The notes below the pieces were generated by a model, which ran no database searches, was not told the origin of the DNA, and saw nothing but the letters and a program-made list of their open reading frames with translations. The translations under genes were made by a program, and so were the position numbers. From the NCBI RefSeq assembly GCF_042852765.1, contig NZ_AP031414.1: a stretch of DNA of 64,000 bases; one strand, 5' to 3'. Shown in pieces: positions 24,790 to 32,943 of the stretch. This stretch comes from Schaedlerella glycyrrhizinilytica_A (GTDB taxonomy: Bacteria; Bacillota; Clostridia; Lachnospirales; Lachnospiraceae). The first letter of the stretch is position 1. Each line of letters opens with the position of its first letter.

Positions 24790-25269
24790 TTACATCCCTC
24801 CTCTTTCTTTTTCCACTGTACTTTCACTTCCTATGCTGTCTTTCACCTCTTCCAGCAACCGCTTTCTGCGTATTTTTCTCTCCGGTTCTACAATCGAGGC
24901 ACTCTGTCTGATCTGTAATTTCATCTTTTTTCGCTCTGCATATACATTCACACGGACTCGCTTTTCACTTTCTTCAATAGAAACTTCTGTGTGAGGAAAT
25001 AAGATCAATTTTCCTTGTATGCGTTCCCGATAAAATTCTGTAAGATCCGCTTTTCCATCTGTATCCGGCTTTCTGGTCATCTGAACTGCCACGACCGCAG
25101 TCTCTCCCGCCGCACCTATTAAAATATTTTTATCATGATAATAAAATACGGTGTATATGATCATTACAAAAATAAAAAATATCATAGGCACAATGTATGT
25201 CATCTCCACGGTGATCACTCCGCTCACCGTTCTCTTTGCTTTACTTTTCTTATCTTTCATATGATTCAT
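24790..25269 (-). CDS. TadE/TadF-like pseudopilin
   Basis: A 159-residue protein with the TadE/F layout: short basic N-terminus, the processing-type motif SGVITVEMTYIVPMIFFIFVMI (Glu at position +5-like within the hydrophobic helix), then a short extracellular region and a basic C-terminus. TadE-type pseudopilins are cleaved by the prepilin peptidase, whose gene is immediately upstream and overlaps by four bases (ATGA). It probably initiates or caps the Tad pilus. The start at 25269 has GGAGGTGTGGG; an ATG three codons later is a possible alternative. Confidence 0.78.
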   Translation of the reverse strand: MNHMKDKKSKAKRTVSGVITVEMTYIVPMIFFIFVMIIYTVFYYHDKNILIGAAGETAVVAVQMTRKPDTDGKADLTEFYRERIQGKLILFPHTEVSIEESEKRVRVNVYAERKKMKLQIRQSASIVEPERKIRRKRLLEEVKDSIGSESTVEKERGGM

Positions 25270-25700
25270 CCCACACCTCCAAGTACTCTTACAAAAAAAT
25301 ATCCAATCCCCAAGAATGGTACAAATGGAACTGTCGTTTTTCTATGAAATTTTCCAAATACCAATGCCGCAGCAGAAACCACTGCTGACAGAAAAAATGC
25401 GATTGCCAGCAAACTGATCAGATTCCAAAATCCAACGGCTACACCTAACAGCAAGATCAATAAACTGTCTCCGTATCCAAAACTTTCCCGCGTCATTTTA
25501 CTTATCATTAAAAAAATACAGCCTGCTGCCGCCCCGAATAAACAAAGTTCCCATGGAGTCTCTCTTCTGATAAGCTGAGAAAGTATGACACAGATCCCAC
25601 CAGCCGCCAATAACCACATCGGCAGTTTTCTGGTTCGTATATCCAACACAGAAAGTATGACAAGATATATAAAAAACGTGATCTGGATTATTTTCCACAT
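25266..25700 (-). CDS. A24 family prepilin peptidase (TadV/CpaA type)
   Basis: A 144-residue integral membrane protein of about four to five segments. Both catalytic aspartates of the GXGD-type family are visible: LDIRTRKLP (Asp20) and the FGYGDSLL motif (about residues 74-81). Its size fits the short CpaA/TadV class that lacks the methyltransferase domain. It cleaves the leader of the Flp pilin and pseudopilins encoded in the same operon. It overlaps the upstream TadE-like gene by 13 bases and the downstream one by four. Confidence 0.9.
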   Translation of the reverse strand: MWKIIQITFFIYLVILSVLDIRTRKLPMWLLAAGGICVILSQLIRRETPWELCLFGAAAGCIFLMISKMTRESFGYGDSLLILLLGVAVGFWNLISLLAIAFFLSAVVSAAALVFGKFHRKTTVPFVPFLGIGYFFVRVLGGVG

Positions 25701-26497
25701 TTATTGCATGCCCCCATTCCCGCAACCTCTGATTTTTTCACTGCCCGGATTGAACGCTTCAAGCCACTGCAGTTGAGTGAATTATGATATTTAGTTCCAT
25801 AATTTGTAATATAAACTCCCGCCATCGATTCTCCGTGAACACATTTGTCACACACATGATAAATTCCTCCCGATTCATTCCTGAGATCTTCTACTGACGC
25901 TGCCGGAACAAACTGAACGGATAGCTGAAGATAAGAGCACCGATAATCGGTATGATACACAATCCCTGTCTCCGTAATATAAACAATACGTTCCTCCCCT
26001 TCCGCTTCATTCTGATCGGCATATCCCGTCCATGCTTTTACTTGAAACTCATGTTCCTGTTTTAACCGGATCCCTGTATATTCAGGAAACGGAAGCTGCA
26101 GTTTATACGAAACTTTAATGTGCAGCACTTCGTCGTTCGAATCATAATATGTCGCCCAACAGCGGATACCGCTGCTTCCTCCTGATATAATGCTCCGGTC
26201 CAACCGTTCCGCTTCCGCCAGATTCACCAGATCTGCCTGAAATTTGACCGGATTAAAAAATGGGTGAATGGCAGCATCTTCCGCTGCGATTTTTGCCGCT
26301 CCATGCGCTGCCGTTCCGATTGAAAACCGAATAGCCTGTATTTCCAAGAGATAAACCAGACACATGACCGCGAATAAAAATAATGGAATTGTCAATGCCG
26401 ACTCTACGGTTACACTGCCTTTGATCCTTGTCTTTGAATCTGATGCAGACGCCCTTTCCCGATCGGATATGGATGGGTTTCTATTTATTTGTGTCAT
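25688..26497 (-). CDS. TadE-family pseudopilin with C-terminal cysteine repeats
   Basis: A 269-residue protein. The N-terminal 60 residues carry the TadE motif GSVTVESALTIPLFLFAVMCLVYLLEI. After about 110 extracellular residues, two related repeats occupy the C-terminus: one from VYITETGIVYHTDYRCS to CDKC (about 172-218) and one from VYITNYGTKYHNSLNCS to CNKC (about 225-268). Each has YH, a Cys, and a CxxC, a spacing also seen in Ada-like zinc-binding modules of clostridial secreted proteins. Zinc binding or disulfide formation is inferred. Ordinary TadE proteins lack this tail. Confidence 0.75.
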   Translation of the reverse strand: MTQINRNPSISDRERASASDSKTRIKGSVTVESALTIPLFLFAVMCLVYLLEIQAIRFSIGTAAHGAAKIAAEDAAIHPFFNPVKFQADLVNLAEAERLDRSIISGGSSGIRCWATYYDSNDEVLHIKVSYKLQLPFPEYTGIRLKQEHEFQVKAWTGYADQNEAEGEERIVYITETGIVYHTDYRCSYLQLSVQFVPAASVEDLRNESGGIYHVCDKCVHGESMAGVYITNYGTKYHNSLNCSGLKRSIRAVKKSEVAGMGACNKCGK

Positions 26498-26652
26498 CGC
26501 AGTCTTCCTTTCTTTTTATTTTTGTAGTAACTTTGGCGTTTCTATCTGTGGGGAACAGACAGTCTCGGGATGAAAAGGCGCCTGCATCAGATTCAAAGAT
26601 TTGTTACAGCAGCAATGTGCAAAGAACAATGTGCCCTTTACACACTGCCACC

Positions 26653-26694
26653 AGCGTCGATGTACAACGGGAAATACGCTTGTTCATCAACGCT
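26653..26694. repeat. Dispersed repeat (copy c), hairpin within the Tad operon
   Basis: AGCGTCGATGTACAACGGG (26653-26671) matches the repeat core with few changes, followed by AAATACGC as in copy d. It folds on itself: AGCGT-GATG at the left pairs with CATC-ACGCT at the right (to 26694). It occupies the only large gap (195 bases) in the Tad operon and reaches into the stop codon of the DUF5702 gene. Confidence 0.6.
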
Positions 26695-28063
26695 AAGAAT
26701 ATCCGAAATATGCCGGAAATGAATATGTGATCCCTGTTCGTATTTCGGCAGTACTTTTTACCTTTAATTTTGTAACGCATTGGTCTGCATGAAAATGAGA
26801 ATGTCCCTTTTCAAATCTGATATTTTGCTCAATTCGGTCCAAAGTCCGCATTGTCAGTTCTTCTTCTCCTTTCATAAAAAGCAATATCTGTAAATACTGC
26901 ATATAAGTCATTCCATCCTCTGCATCCATCCCCTCCATCCCGTCTTCCCCCGAACCGATCCGGAATACAGACTCCAATGACAGCTGCCATGTCTCTTCCG
27001 ACTTCATCAAAGCTGCTCGCTTTCCCGAGAGAAGTGCCCGCAGATCCATCACACTTTCCCCAAAGCACCATAAGAGCAACAAAATCTGTTTTAACCCCTC
27101 TGCCGCCTCCGGATGCAATGCAACTGCTGCCAAGGCAAGCGCCAAGGCTTCCGCTTCGCCTTGCTTCTTTGCATCAGACAACAAATACACATAATTCATC
27201 GCTAACCGGAAACAGAAAAGCTGCCGGACTACGGACCTTAAATTTTCTTCATCGCTACTTTTACCACTGATCATATATTCGATCTCGTAATCCAGATTTC
27301 GATTTTTTCCGTGCGGTTCTGTTGCAGATCCGAACGTTTCCAGAATATATTGTTCATACAATACTTTTCCCTTGACTCCCCCGGTATTGGAGCGCTGGGG
27401 AAAACTCCCCCAGCCCGACTCCTTATTTCCGGCAGACAACATTTCTGCCGGATTTATCGATTTTGATGATAAAATGAATGTTTTCGGCAGTACCAATGAC
27501 AACAGACCAGACTTTTTCGCCTCTGTGATTCCATCAAACTCTTCCGGAAGTATCTCCTCATTCTGCCCGATCAACTGATCGATCTCCTCCGATACCGCTT
27601 CACCTTTGATCTCTTGTTCTTCCCATTTTTCCGATAATCCGACAAGATTCTGAATCAGGTCAATTCCGTCCTTACTTTCCATATACGCGAGCACTTGCTC
27701 ACGAAATGCCTGTCCACCATTATCTGTCAGAAGCTGAAGATCTGTGATTTCCTGTTCTATTCCCGGATTTCCGTAATATGCCATCCGATTTAATAACAGA
27801 TCTTCCTCGAATTGCCCGCTTCCGTATGACATATCAAATGCAAAAATATCATAGTCCTCCAATAAATCTTTCTGATATTCCCCGAAAACAGAATAGAGCG
27901 CCCGATCTACATCCATTCGTTTTTGATTCTTTGAAGTTTGGATCATGGAACTTTCTGTCAATGCCAGGATAAAAGATACCAGCAGTACAAAAACCAGACT
28001 TAAAAATGCCGTAATCTCACCTCGTACTGTCCTTTTCTTTTCTCTTTCCCGATTACTCTTCAT
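26693..28063 (-). CDS. DUF5702 (TadG-like) Tad pilus protein
   Basis: A 456-residue protein with a basic N-terminus, one membrane segment (about 15-38: GEITAFLSLVFVLLVSFILALTES), and a large extracellular region rich in Leu/Glu. The start pattern GEITAFLSLVFVLLVSFILALTESS, with QTSKNQKRMDVDRALYSVFGEY, is that of DUF5702 proteins found in clostridial Tad clusters, where they take the place of TadG. It lies between the Flp pilin and TadE-like genes. The function is probably structural or anchoring in pilus assembly; no catalytic motif is seen. Confidence 0.78.
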   Translation of the reverse strand: MKSNREREKKRTVRGEITAFLSLVFVLLVSFILALTESSMIQTSKNQKRMDVDRALYSVFGEYQKDLLEDYDIFAFDMSYGSGQFEEDLLLNRMAYYGNPGIEQEITDLQLLTDNGGQAFREQVLAYMESKDGIDLIQNLVGLSEKWEEQEIKGEAVSEEIDQLIGQNEEILPEEFDGITEAKKSGLLSLVLPKTFILSSKSINPAEMLSAGNKESGWGSFPQRSNTGGVKGKVLYEQYILETFGSATEPHGKNRNLDYEIEYMISGKSSDEENLRSVVRQLFCFRLAMNYVYLLSDAKKQGEAEALALALAAVALHPEAAEGLKQILLLLWCFGESVMDLRALLSGKRAALMKSEETWQLSLESVFRIGSGEDGMEGMDAEDGMTYMQYLQILLFMKGEEELTMRTLDRIEQNIRFEKGHSHFHADQCVTKLKVKSTAEIRTGITYSFPAYFGYS

Positions 28064-28071
28064 TCTCTTTC

Positions 28072-28281
28072 CTAAATGCCTGCACTTTCGCTTGTGATCT
28101 TATCAAAAATCGTATTGACTAAATCGATCAGTTGATTTTTGAATATCAAAATCAGGGCGATGATCACCACCAAAATAAGCAGCATTTCTATCACTGATAA
28201 CCCCGAATTGTCCTTTAAAATCGCAATCCCTTCCCGGAATTTTCTTTGGATCATCCGTCTCATTTTCTGTATTTTTTTCAT
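28072..28281 (-). CDS. Flp1-type type IVb pilin
   Basis: A 69-residue precursor, starting MKKIQKMRRMIQRKFREG. The pilin motif is KDNSGLSVIEMLLILVVIIALILIFKNQL: a glycine cleavage site, Glu a few residues after, and an uninterrupted hydrophobic helix, with a very short C-terminus as in the Flp1 clade. It should be cut by the prepilin peptidase of the operon and form the Tad pilus fibre. ATG 28281 is chosen because GGAGGGAAGCTT precedes it; the longer frame to 28314 lacks a ribosome site. Confidence 0.88.
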   Translation of the reverse strand: MKKIQKMRRMIQRKFREGIAILKDNSGLSVIEMLLILVVIIALILIFKNQLIDLVNTIFDKITSESAGI

Positions 28282-28323
28282 AAGCTTCCCTCCATCTTCC
28301 GCCTTTACCGGCACAACAGCCTT

Positions 28324-29559
28324 TTAAATCTGTACGGAAAAGAATGCCGGAACAACGATGATAACAAGCACAACTCCCAGCATCAGGAACATAGGAGCCA
28401 GCATTTTTGTTCCTGCTTCTTCTCCAAGTTTTTTTGCAAAGTCTTTCCGTTCTTCAAATGCCTGAAATGCTTCCTGCTTCAGCAGTTCAGAAATTCCTCT
28501 GGAACCTTTTTTCAGATTCTGTGAAAGCAATGTTCCGAATTTCCGATACTTCGTGAGTCCACATCGTTCTCCAAACCGTTCATAACATTCGCTTTCCGAC
28601 GCTCCACTGCTGATTTCATGCATTGTATATGCCATTTCCTCATAAATTTCCCTGCGCCCGTTTCTTTTTTCCTCTTCTTCATAAGACTGGACAATTTTAC
28701 TCCATGCATTTCTCACCGGTAAACCAGCCCCCAAATAAAGCGTAAATCTGCTGATCAACTGTGGATAGTCGAATTCCATCTGCTTTTTCCGCGCCTTGTC
28801 TTCTTCTTTTTTCCTTTGTCCTTCCGCCGCATAACACAACATCGCAAGTATGGTTCCAAGCAGAAGGATCCCCACAGCCCGAAAATCCGTCACATATTTC
28901 CATATGACCTGCTGTCCGTCCACACTGGTCGGAAGAGACATCTTGTCCTTTGTTGCCTGTTCTTTATCCAGTCTTTCCGTTTCTGCTTTCAGATCCTGTA
29001 ACCATCTCTCCGCCTTTGTAAGTTTCGTGGGATATATATGCACATAAAATGTATGATAAAATGTTTCTTCCCCATAACTTAACACAGCATCCAACTTCAA
29101 CAATATTCCCGATGCATCCACCACCTCCTGACGCAGTTTTCCCTGTTGATCCATCACCTCATAATTATCCAATTCCCACGCGATCGTTATCCCTGTTTCC
29201 GGTATCTCCGTAATCAGATCCAGATCGCTTCTTACCTCATCCAGACTTTTGTTTTCTCCCAGAATAAGTGTTTCCAGTTTCCTTGCAGCTTCTTCAAATA
29301 CATTCTCCAACTCTTCTTTGGTATATTTTTCCTCGCTGACTTTCACAGTCACGGATTCTTTCACATCCCCGATCTGCACTTCCAGATCTTCTTCCCGGCT
29401 TCCCATCCCGGGCGCATTTCTCTGCAAAACGCTCTGCCCATGTTCATCCTGCAAAAGTTTCTTTCCGTTATCCGACATAAATACAAGAAATGCGATTCCT
29501 ACCGTGCCAAGAAAAATCAAGATTATTTTTCTGCAAAGTTCTTTTCCCGGTTTCTTCAT
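28324..29559 (-). CDS. tadC: TadC-type F-family pilus platform protein with large extracellular insert
   Basis: A 411-residue protein. An N-terminal membrane segment (about 13-30) is followed by about 180 residues predicted outside the cell (immunoglobulin-like beta pattern: ITIAWELDNYEVMDQQGKL), then a second membrane segment (VGILLLGTILAMLCYAAE), a cytosolic type II secretion F domain (about 255-380: LISRFTLYLGAGLPVRNAW) and a C-terminal membrane segment. ATG 29559 with GAGG nine bases upstream is preferred to a TTG at 29574. It starts four bases after tadB. Proteobacterial TadC lacks the N-terminal insert. Confidence 0.8.
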   Translation of the reverse strand: MKKPGKELCRKIILIFLGTVGIAFLVFMSDNGKKLLQDEHGQSVLQRNAPGMGSREEDLEVQIGDVKESVTVKVSEEKYTKEELENVFEEAARKLETLILGENKSLDEVRSDLDLITEIPETGITIAWELDNYEVMDQQGKLRQEVVDASGILLKLDAVLSYGEETFYHTFYVHIYPTKLTKAERWLQDLKAETERLDKEQATKDKMSLPTSVDGQQVIWKYVTDFRAVGILLLGTILAMLCYAAEGQRKKEEDKARKKQMEFDYPQLISRFTLYLGAGLPVRNAWSKIVQSYEEEEKRNGRREIYEEMAYTMHEISSGASESECYERFGERCGLTKYRKFGTLLSQNLKKGSRGISELLKQEAFQAFEERKDFAKKLGEEAGTKMLAPMFLMLGVVLVIIVVPAFFSVQI

Positions 29560-29563
29560 TCTT

Positions 29564-30262
29564 CTATACCTCAATTTTTATGATCCGATTTCCAAGCCGG
29601 TAGGCAAACAGATATACGACCATACATCCCGTCATCAATAATACTCCCGGAATGTTTCCATACAATACATTTAGAAACTCCGGGAATGCCATGCGCATAT
29701 AACCGATCATCCCAAGAGGAATCACACACATCACATGAAATTCCAATCGTTTTGCTGCCAGAACCGTCTGTATTTCGCGTTCTGTCTCTATCTTTCCGCC
29801 TATGATCCGAACCGTTTCTTTCAATATAGAGATACTGTCCCCTCCTGTTCTTTTCGCCGCCGCAAATACCGTCACAAAGTTATTCACATCCTCCTGATTT
29901 ACTCTTTTTGAAAATGAAGTCAAAACTTGTTCCGCCGTAAGATTCATATCAAGTTCTCTGACCATTCTTTCAAATTCTGTCCGTATCCGACTGCCCTCCC
30001 GGTACAATGGACGCAAATCTTTTTCCGTCTCGCGTATCGCATTTTCAACAGAATATCCTGCCTTTAAAAGAGACGATAAAATCTGGATCCCATTTTGAAA
30101 TTGTTCACGAAAAAGTTGTTCTTTTCTTTTACAACACTCCTCTCTCCACTCATGCCAGTACCAGATTCCGACCGGAAGAAGCGCCGCGACCGCTAACCAT
30201 GTATTATAAAAAAGCCATGCCGCAGTCCCCACCAGTAACACAGACTGCACTGCTGCCGCCAC
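29564..30262 (-). CDS. tadB: TadB-type F-family pilus platform protein
   Basis: A 232-residue inner-membrane platform protein with the type II secretion F domain (FQNGIQILSSLLKAGYSVENAIRETEKDL, then FVTVFAAAKRTGGDSISILKETVRIIGGK) and C-terminal membrane segments (about 165-185, 205-222). TadB/TadC form the platform on which the TadA ATPase drives pilus polymerisation. The start is GTG 30262 with GGAGGGAGTAT upstream, so the first 59 bases overlap the end of tadA in another frame. It is shorter at the N-terminus than proteobacterial TadB. Confidence 0.85.
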   Translation of the reverse strand: MAAAVQSVLLVGTAAWLFYNTWLAVAALLPVGIWYWHEWREECCKRKEQLFREQFQNGIQILSSLLKAGYSVENAIRETEKDLRPLYREGSRIRTEFERMVRELDMNLTAEQVLTSFSKRVNQEDVNNFVTVFAAAKRTGGDSISILKETVRIIGGKIETEREIQTVLAAKRLEFHVMCVIPLGMIGYMRMAFPEFLNVLYGNIPGVLLMTGCMVVYLFAYRLGNRIIKIEV

Positions 30263-31478
30263 ATACTCCCTCCGGCTGATATCCTGCTGCCAGCAACTTG
30301 TCCCAAAAAGCCAGTTCTTCCACCTTCACCAATGTTCCCTTAATTTTTCCATTCTCCATTCCCTCCTCCCGAAATTCATACAAAGTCCGCAGCCTGATCT
30401 GACCATCCTCAACTCCCATGACCTCTGCTATCTCCAAAACTCTCCGGCTCTTATCCCGAAGTCTTCCAAGATGAACGATAATATCCAGTGCCGAAGCAAT
30501 CTGCCGCTGAATTGCAACAAGCGGCAATTCAATCCCCATCATCATCATTGTTTCCAGACGGTGCAGCATATCTGCCGGATTATTGGCATGCCCGGTCGAC
30601 ATAGATCCGCTATGTCCGTTCAGCATCGCGGAAGAAATCATATCTACAGTCTCTTCTCCCCGAACTTCTCCTACAATGATCCGGTCCGGACGCATTCTCA
30701 GCGCAGACCGGATCAAATCCCGGATCGTAACCGCGCCTTCTCCTTCCAGATTTGCATTTCTCGCTTCCAACCGTACCAGATTCGGAACTCCGTGTATCTG
30801 TAGTTCCGCATTATCTTCGATCGTTATGATCCGTTCTTCTTTCGGAATAAAATCAGACAACACATTTAAAAACGTTGTCTTTCCAGCTCCGGTTCCTCCA
30901 CTCACAAAAATGTTATATTTGGCACGCACCAGAATTTTCAAAAAGTCAGCCGCCTCTTTCGGGAGACTTCCCCATAAGATCAGTTGTTCCATCGTAACAG
31001 CCTCTTTCGGAAACTTCCTGATCGTCACGATCGGTCCGTTCAATGCGACCGGTTTCAGCACAACATTTACCCGTGATCCATCTTCCAGACGCGCATCTGC
31101 GATCGGAGATCTCTCATTTACATAGCGGTTCGTACCGGCAACGATCTGCTGTATCACATCCTCCAATCTGTTTTGTGATAAAAAACGCCGGTCAGAACGC
31201 ACGATCCGACCATCCCGTTCCAGAAAAATCTCATCCGTACCATTGATCATAATCTCCGTGATCGTGTCATCCTCAATCAGTTCCTGCAAAATATCCAGCT
31301 TTCGAAATGAATGAAACAACTGACGGCTCAGCAAAATCTGTCTGCGCAACGGTATATATTCTTCCTCGGCCGCTTCCTGAAGCACTTCTCTGATCAGATC
31401 GGTAAGTTCCTCGTCCGATATATCCCGTGTCAGATCGATCCGCTCTAATACGCGTTCATATAATTGCTCTTCCCTCAC
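30204..31478 (-). CDS. tadA: TadA/CpaF-type secretion ATPase
   Basis: A 424-residue cytosolic hexameric ATPase of the VirB11/GspE superfamily that powers Tad pilus assembly. Visible: N-terminal domain LIREVLQEAAEEEYIPL, Walker A VSGGTGAGKTTFLNVL (about 192-207), Asp box/Walker B RMRPDRIIVGEVRGEE, and the His box region GHSGSMSTGHANNP. The start is GTG 31478 overlapping the tadZ stop (GTGA). The last 20 codons overlap tadB. Length and order agree with CpaF-type proteins. Confidence 0.92.
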   Translation of the reverse strand: MREEQLYERVLERIDLTRDISDEELTDLIREVLQEAAEEEYIPLRRQILLSRQLFHSFRKLDILQELIEDDTITEIMINGTDEIFLERDGRIVRSDRRFLSQNRLEDVIQQIVAGTNRYVNERSPIADARLEDGSRVNVVLKPVALNGPIVTIRKFPKEAVTMEQLILWGSLPKEAADFLKILVRAKYNIFVSGGTGAGKTTFLNVLSDFIPKEERIITIEDNAELQIHGVPNLVRLEARNANLEGEGAVTIRDLIRSALRMRPDRIIVGEVRGEETVDMISSAMLNGHSGSMSTGHANNPADMLHRLETMMMMGIELPLVAIQRQIASALDIIVHLGRLRDKSRRVLEIAEVMGVEDGQIRLRTLYEFREEGMENGKIKGTLVKVEELAFWDKLLAAGYQPEGVCGGSSAVCVTGGDCGMAFL

Positions 31479-32410
31479 TTCTTTTTCCCTGCTCCGATCT
31501 TTCTCCGCATCTTCACCTGTACCGTTTTCTCCAAAACTTCTTCAAGACCCATTTTCCGCAAATTCTCCGTATACTGTGACATCTTTGCCAGTGCGGCTGC
31601 CTCCTCGATCACCGGAGTATATATCGTATCGCATCGCATCAGAATAGAATATAACCCTGTAATGCTGTCTCCAAGATCCAGAATCACTTTTCCGTAAACG
31701 CACTGCTCTAAAATGCACTCAAGCAATGTCAGCCACTCCCGCTCTTCTACTGCCCGAAGATCCTGTACACAGGCAATCGGATACACGTAATCCAGCTTTC
31801 CCGCCTGTCCTGTCATGGAACTGATACGAAGACCGAAATCTTTTCTTTCCTGACTGCAGTAATAAAGAAGATCGCCCAACGTCTGATCCTGTTCCCCCGG
31901 AAAATACAAATTCCCACCGGAATATTCCTCCAGATTCAAATAGATCGACGGTTCTTTTTCCGCCAGTCTCTTGCCTAATTCAATTGCAAACCGGGTTTTC
32001 CCAATGCGGTGTATCGGAGAATATACTCCGATCAGTTCTCCCTCTGTTTCCTCCTCCGGAAAATACTTCTTATCGATACACTGCTTTTCTGCCTCCATCA
32101 TACGATTCCAGATTGCTTCCGCACTTTGGTAGCGATAGATTTCCCGACCTCCCGCTCCAGCCTTTTCAGAAAGTTCTCTCGTCAGCAAAAAGCAGGTCTT
32201 CGCAGGGATCGGAGATTCCAGTTTCTGAAAATATTCGCCGGCGATCAGAAGAACATGTATCGTCTCTTTTTCTGAAAATTCTGCCGCCTCCTCTACTGTA
32301 TCGAACAGATACAAGCGAATCCCGGCTACCTTTTTCCCACTGAATATTTGCAGAAGATTTTTTGCATACTGCTTTTCACAGTCGCAGATCACAATATTTT
32401 TTACATACAA
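31475..32410 (-). CDS. tadZ: TadZ/CpaE-like pilus localisation protein
   Basis: A 311-residue protein. The N-terminal 110 residues resemble a receiver-like fold without the phosphorylation pocket (NIVICDCEKQYAKNLLQIF), followed by a MinD/ParA-like ATPase-derived domain (GVYSPIHRIGKTRFAIELGKRLAE, then VILDLGDSI). The P-loop is deviant (SPIHRIGKT) as in many TadZ. Such proteins place the Tad machinery at the pole. The start is taken as TTG 32410, with AGGAGGGATAGG directly before it; an upstream GTG in frame overlaps that ribosome site. It is the first gene of the Tad operon. Confidence 0.78.
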   Translation of the reverse strand: MYVKNIVICDCEKQYAKNLLQIFSGKKVAGIRLYLFDTVEEAAEFSEKETIHVLLIAGEYFQKLESPIPAKTCFLLTRELSEKAGAGGREIYRYQSAEAIWNRMMEAEKQCIDKKYFPEEETEGELIGVYSPIHRIGKTRFAIELGKRLAEKEPSIYLNLEEYSGGNLYFPGEQDQTLGDLLYYCSQERKDFGLRISSMTGQAGKLDYVYPIACVQDLRAVEEREWLTLLECILEQCVYGKVILDLGDSITGLYSILMRCDTIYTPVIEEAAALAKMSQYTENLRKMGLEEVLEKTVQVKMRRKIGAGKKK

Positions 32411-32611
32411 CCTATCCCTCCTGTTCTTCTTTTTCACTTTCTAATTCGAATAATTTTGCTGCGAATATGCAGCATGATCCTTACATGACGGCTGAATTCA
32501 GATCTATATCAGCCTAAGATATATCTGTCTCAAAAACGAAAACAGATGTGACAGCAGCACTGATGTCTGCTGTGTGAGTTGTATTATAAACACGTCATTC
32601 TGAAATGTCCA
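32411..32611 (-). promoter_or_regulatory. Tad operon promoter and structured leader
   Basis: On the minus strand TGGACA (32606-32611) and TATAAT (32583-32588) with a 17-base spacer make a strong promoter, giving a leader of about 165 bases before tadZ. The leader holds several short stems, among them ACAGCAG/CTGCTGT (32551-32557, 32567-32573), ATCTGT/ACAGAT, GGCTGA/TCAGCC and TGCTGC/GCAGCA (32457-32462, 32469-32474). It does not match the GEMM c-di-GMP aptamer or other riboswitches I can recognise. Confidence 0.65.
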
Positions 32612-32647
32612 TAGCCATTTCTAAATTTGTAGCTTTTTGTTAAATAC

Positions 32648-32857
32648 TTACAAATTTTGATAGAATAAAATTCCATAAAGGAGGCACACCCCGGGAATTC
32701 CAAGAGTTCCGGATGTTAAAACAGATAATGCATTCAGACCGACATTCAATATTTTCTGATCGGTAAGAATATACTGATTGATAAAAATAATAAGACCCGA
32801 TCCAAAAATTGCACGAATGATAAAATTCACCACCATTGTTGATAACTTATGTTCCAT
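32648..32857 (-). CDS. bofA: BofA family pro-SigK processing inhibitor-like protein
   Basis: A 69-residue membrane protein with two hydrophobic segments (about 9-28 and 40-65) and the C-terminal family motif TLGIPGVCLLYGILFY. In Bacillus BofA restrains the SpoIVFB protease that activates SigK; many clostridia keep the gene though details differ. An AGGGAGGGGAAACAC site precedes the ATG. Downstream it faces the Tad leader on the same strand; upstream is a terminator. The assignment is by motif and size. Confidence 0.8.
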   Translation of the reverse strand: MEHKLSTMVVNFIIRAIFGSGLIIFINQYILTDQKILNVGLNALSVLTSGTLGIPGVCLLYGILFYQNL

Positions 32858-32897
32858 GTGTTTCCCCTCCCTTCATATGTTTCATTTATATTCAAAA

Positions 32898-32943
32898 AGA
32901 TCCGCATTTATTCACACCACTGTGAACAAATGCGGATCTTTTT
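32898..32943. terminator. Bidirectional terminator between dCMP deaminase and bofA
   Basis: A 19-bp stem with one mismatch (32898-32916 with 32921-32939) and a four-base loop, T-rich on the outside in both directions. It ends the sua5-upp-dCMP deaminase transcript. Confidence 0.85.

Noticed and set aside
32411..32580. GEMM-type c-di-GMP riboswitch in the Tad leader
   Set aside because: The conserved GEMM bases and tetraloop receptor pattern are not visible; only generic stems are seen.
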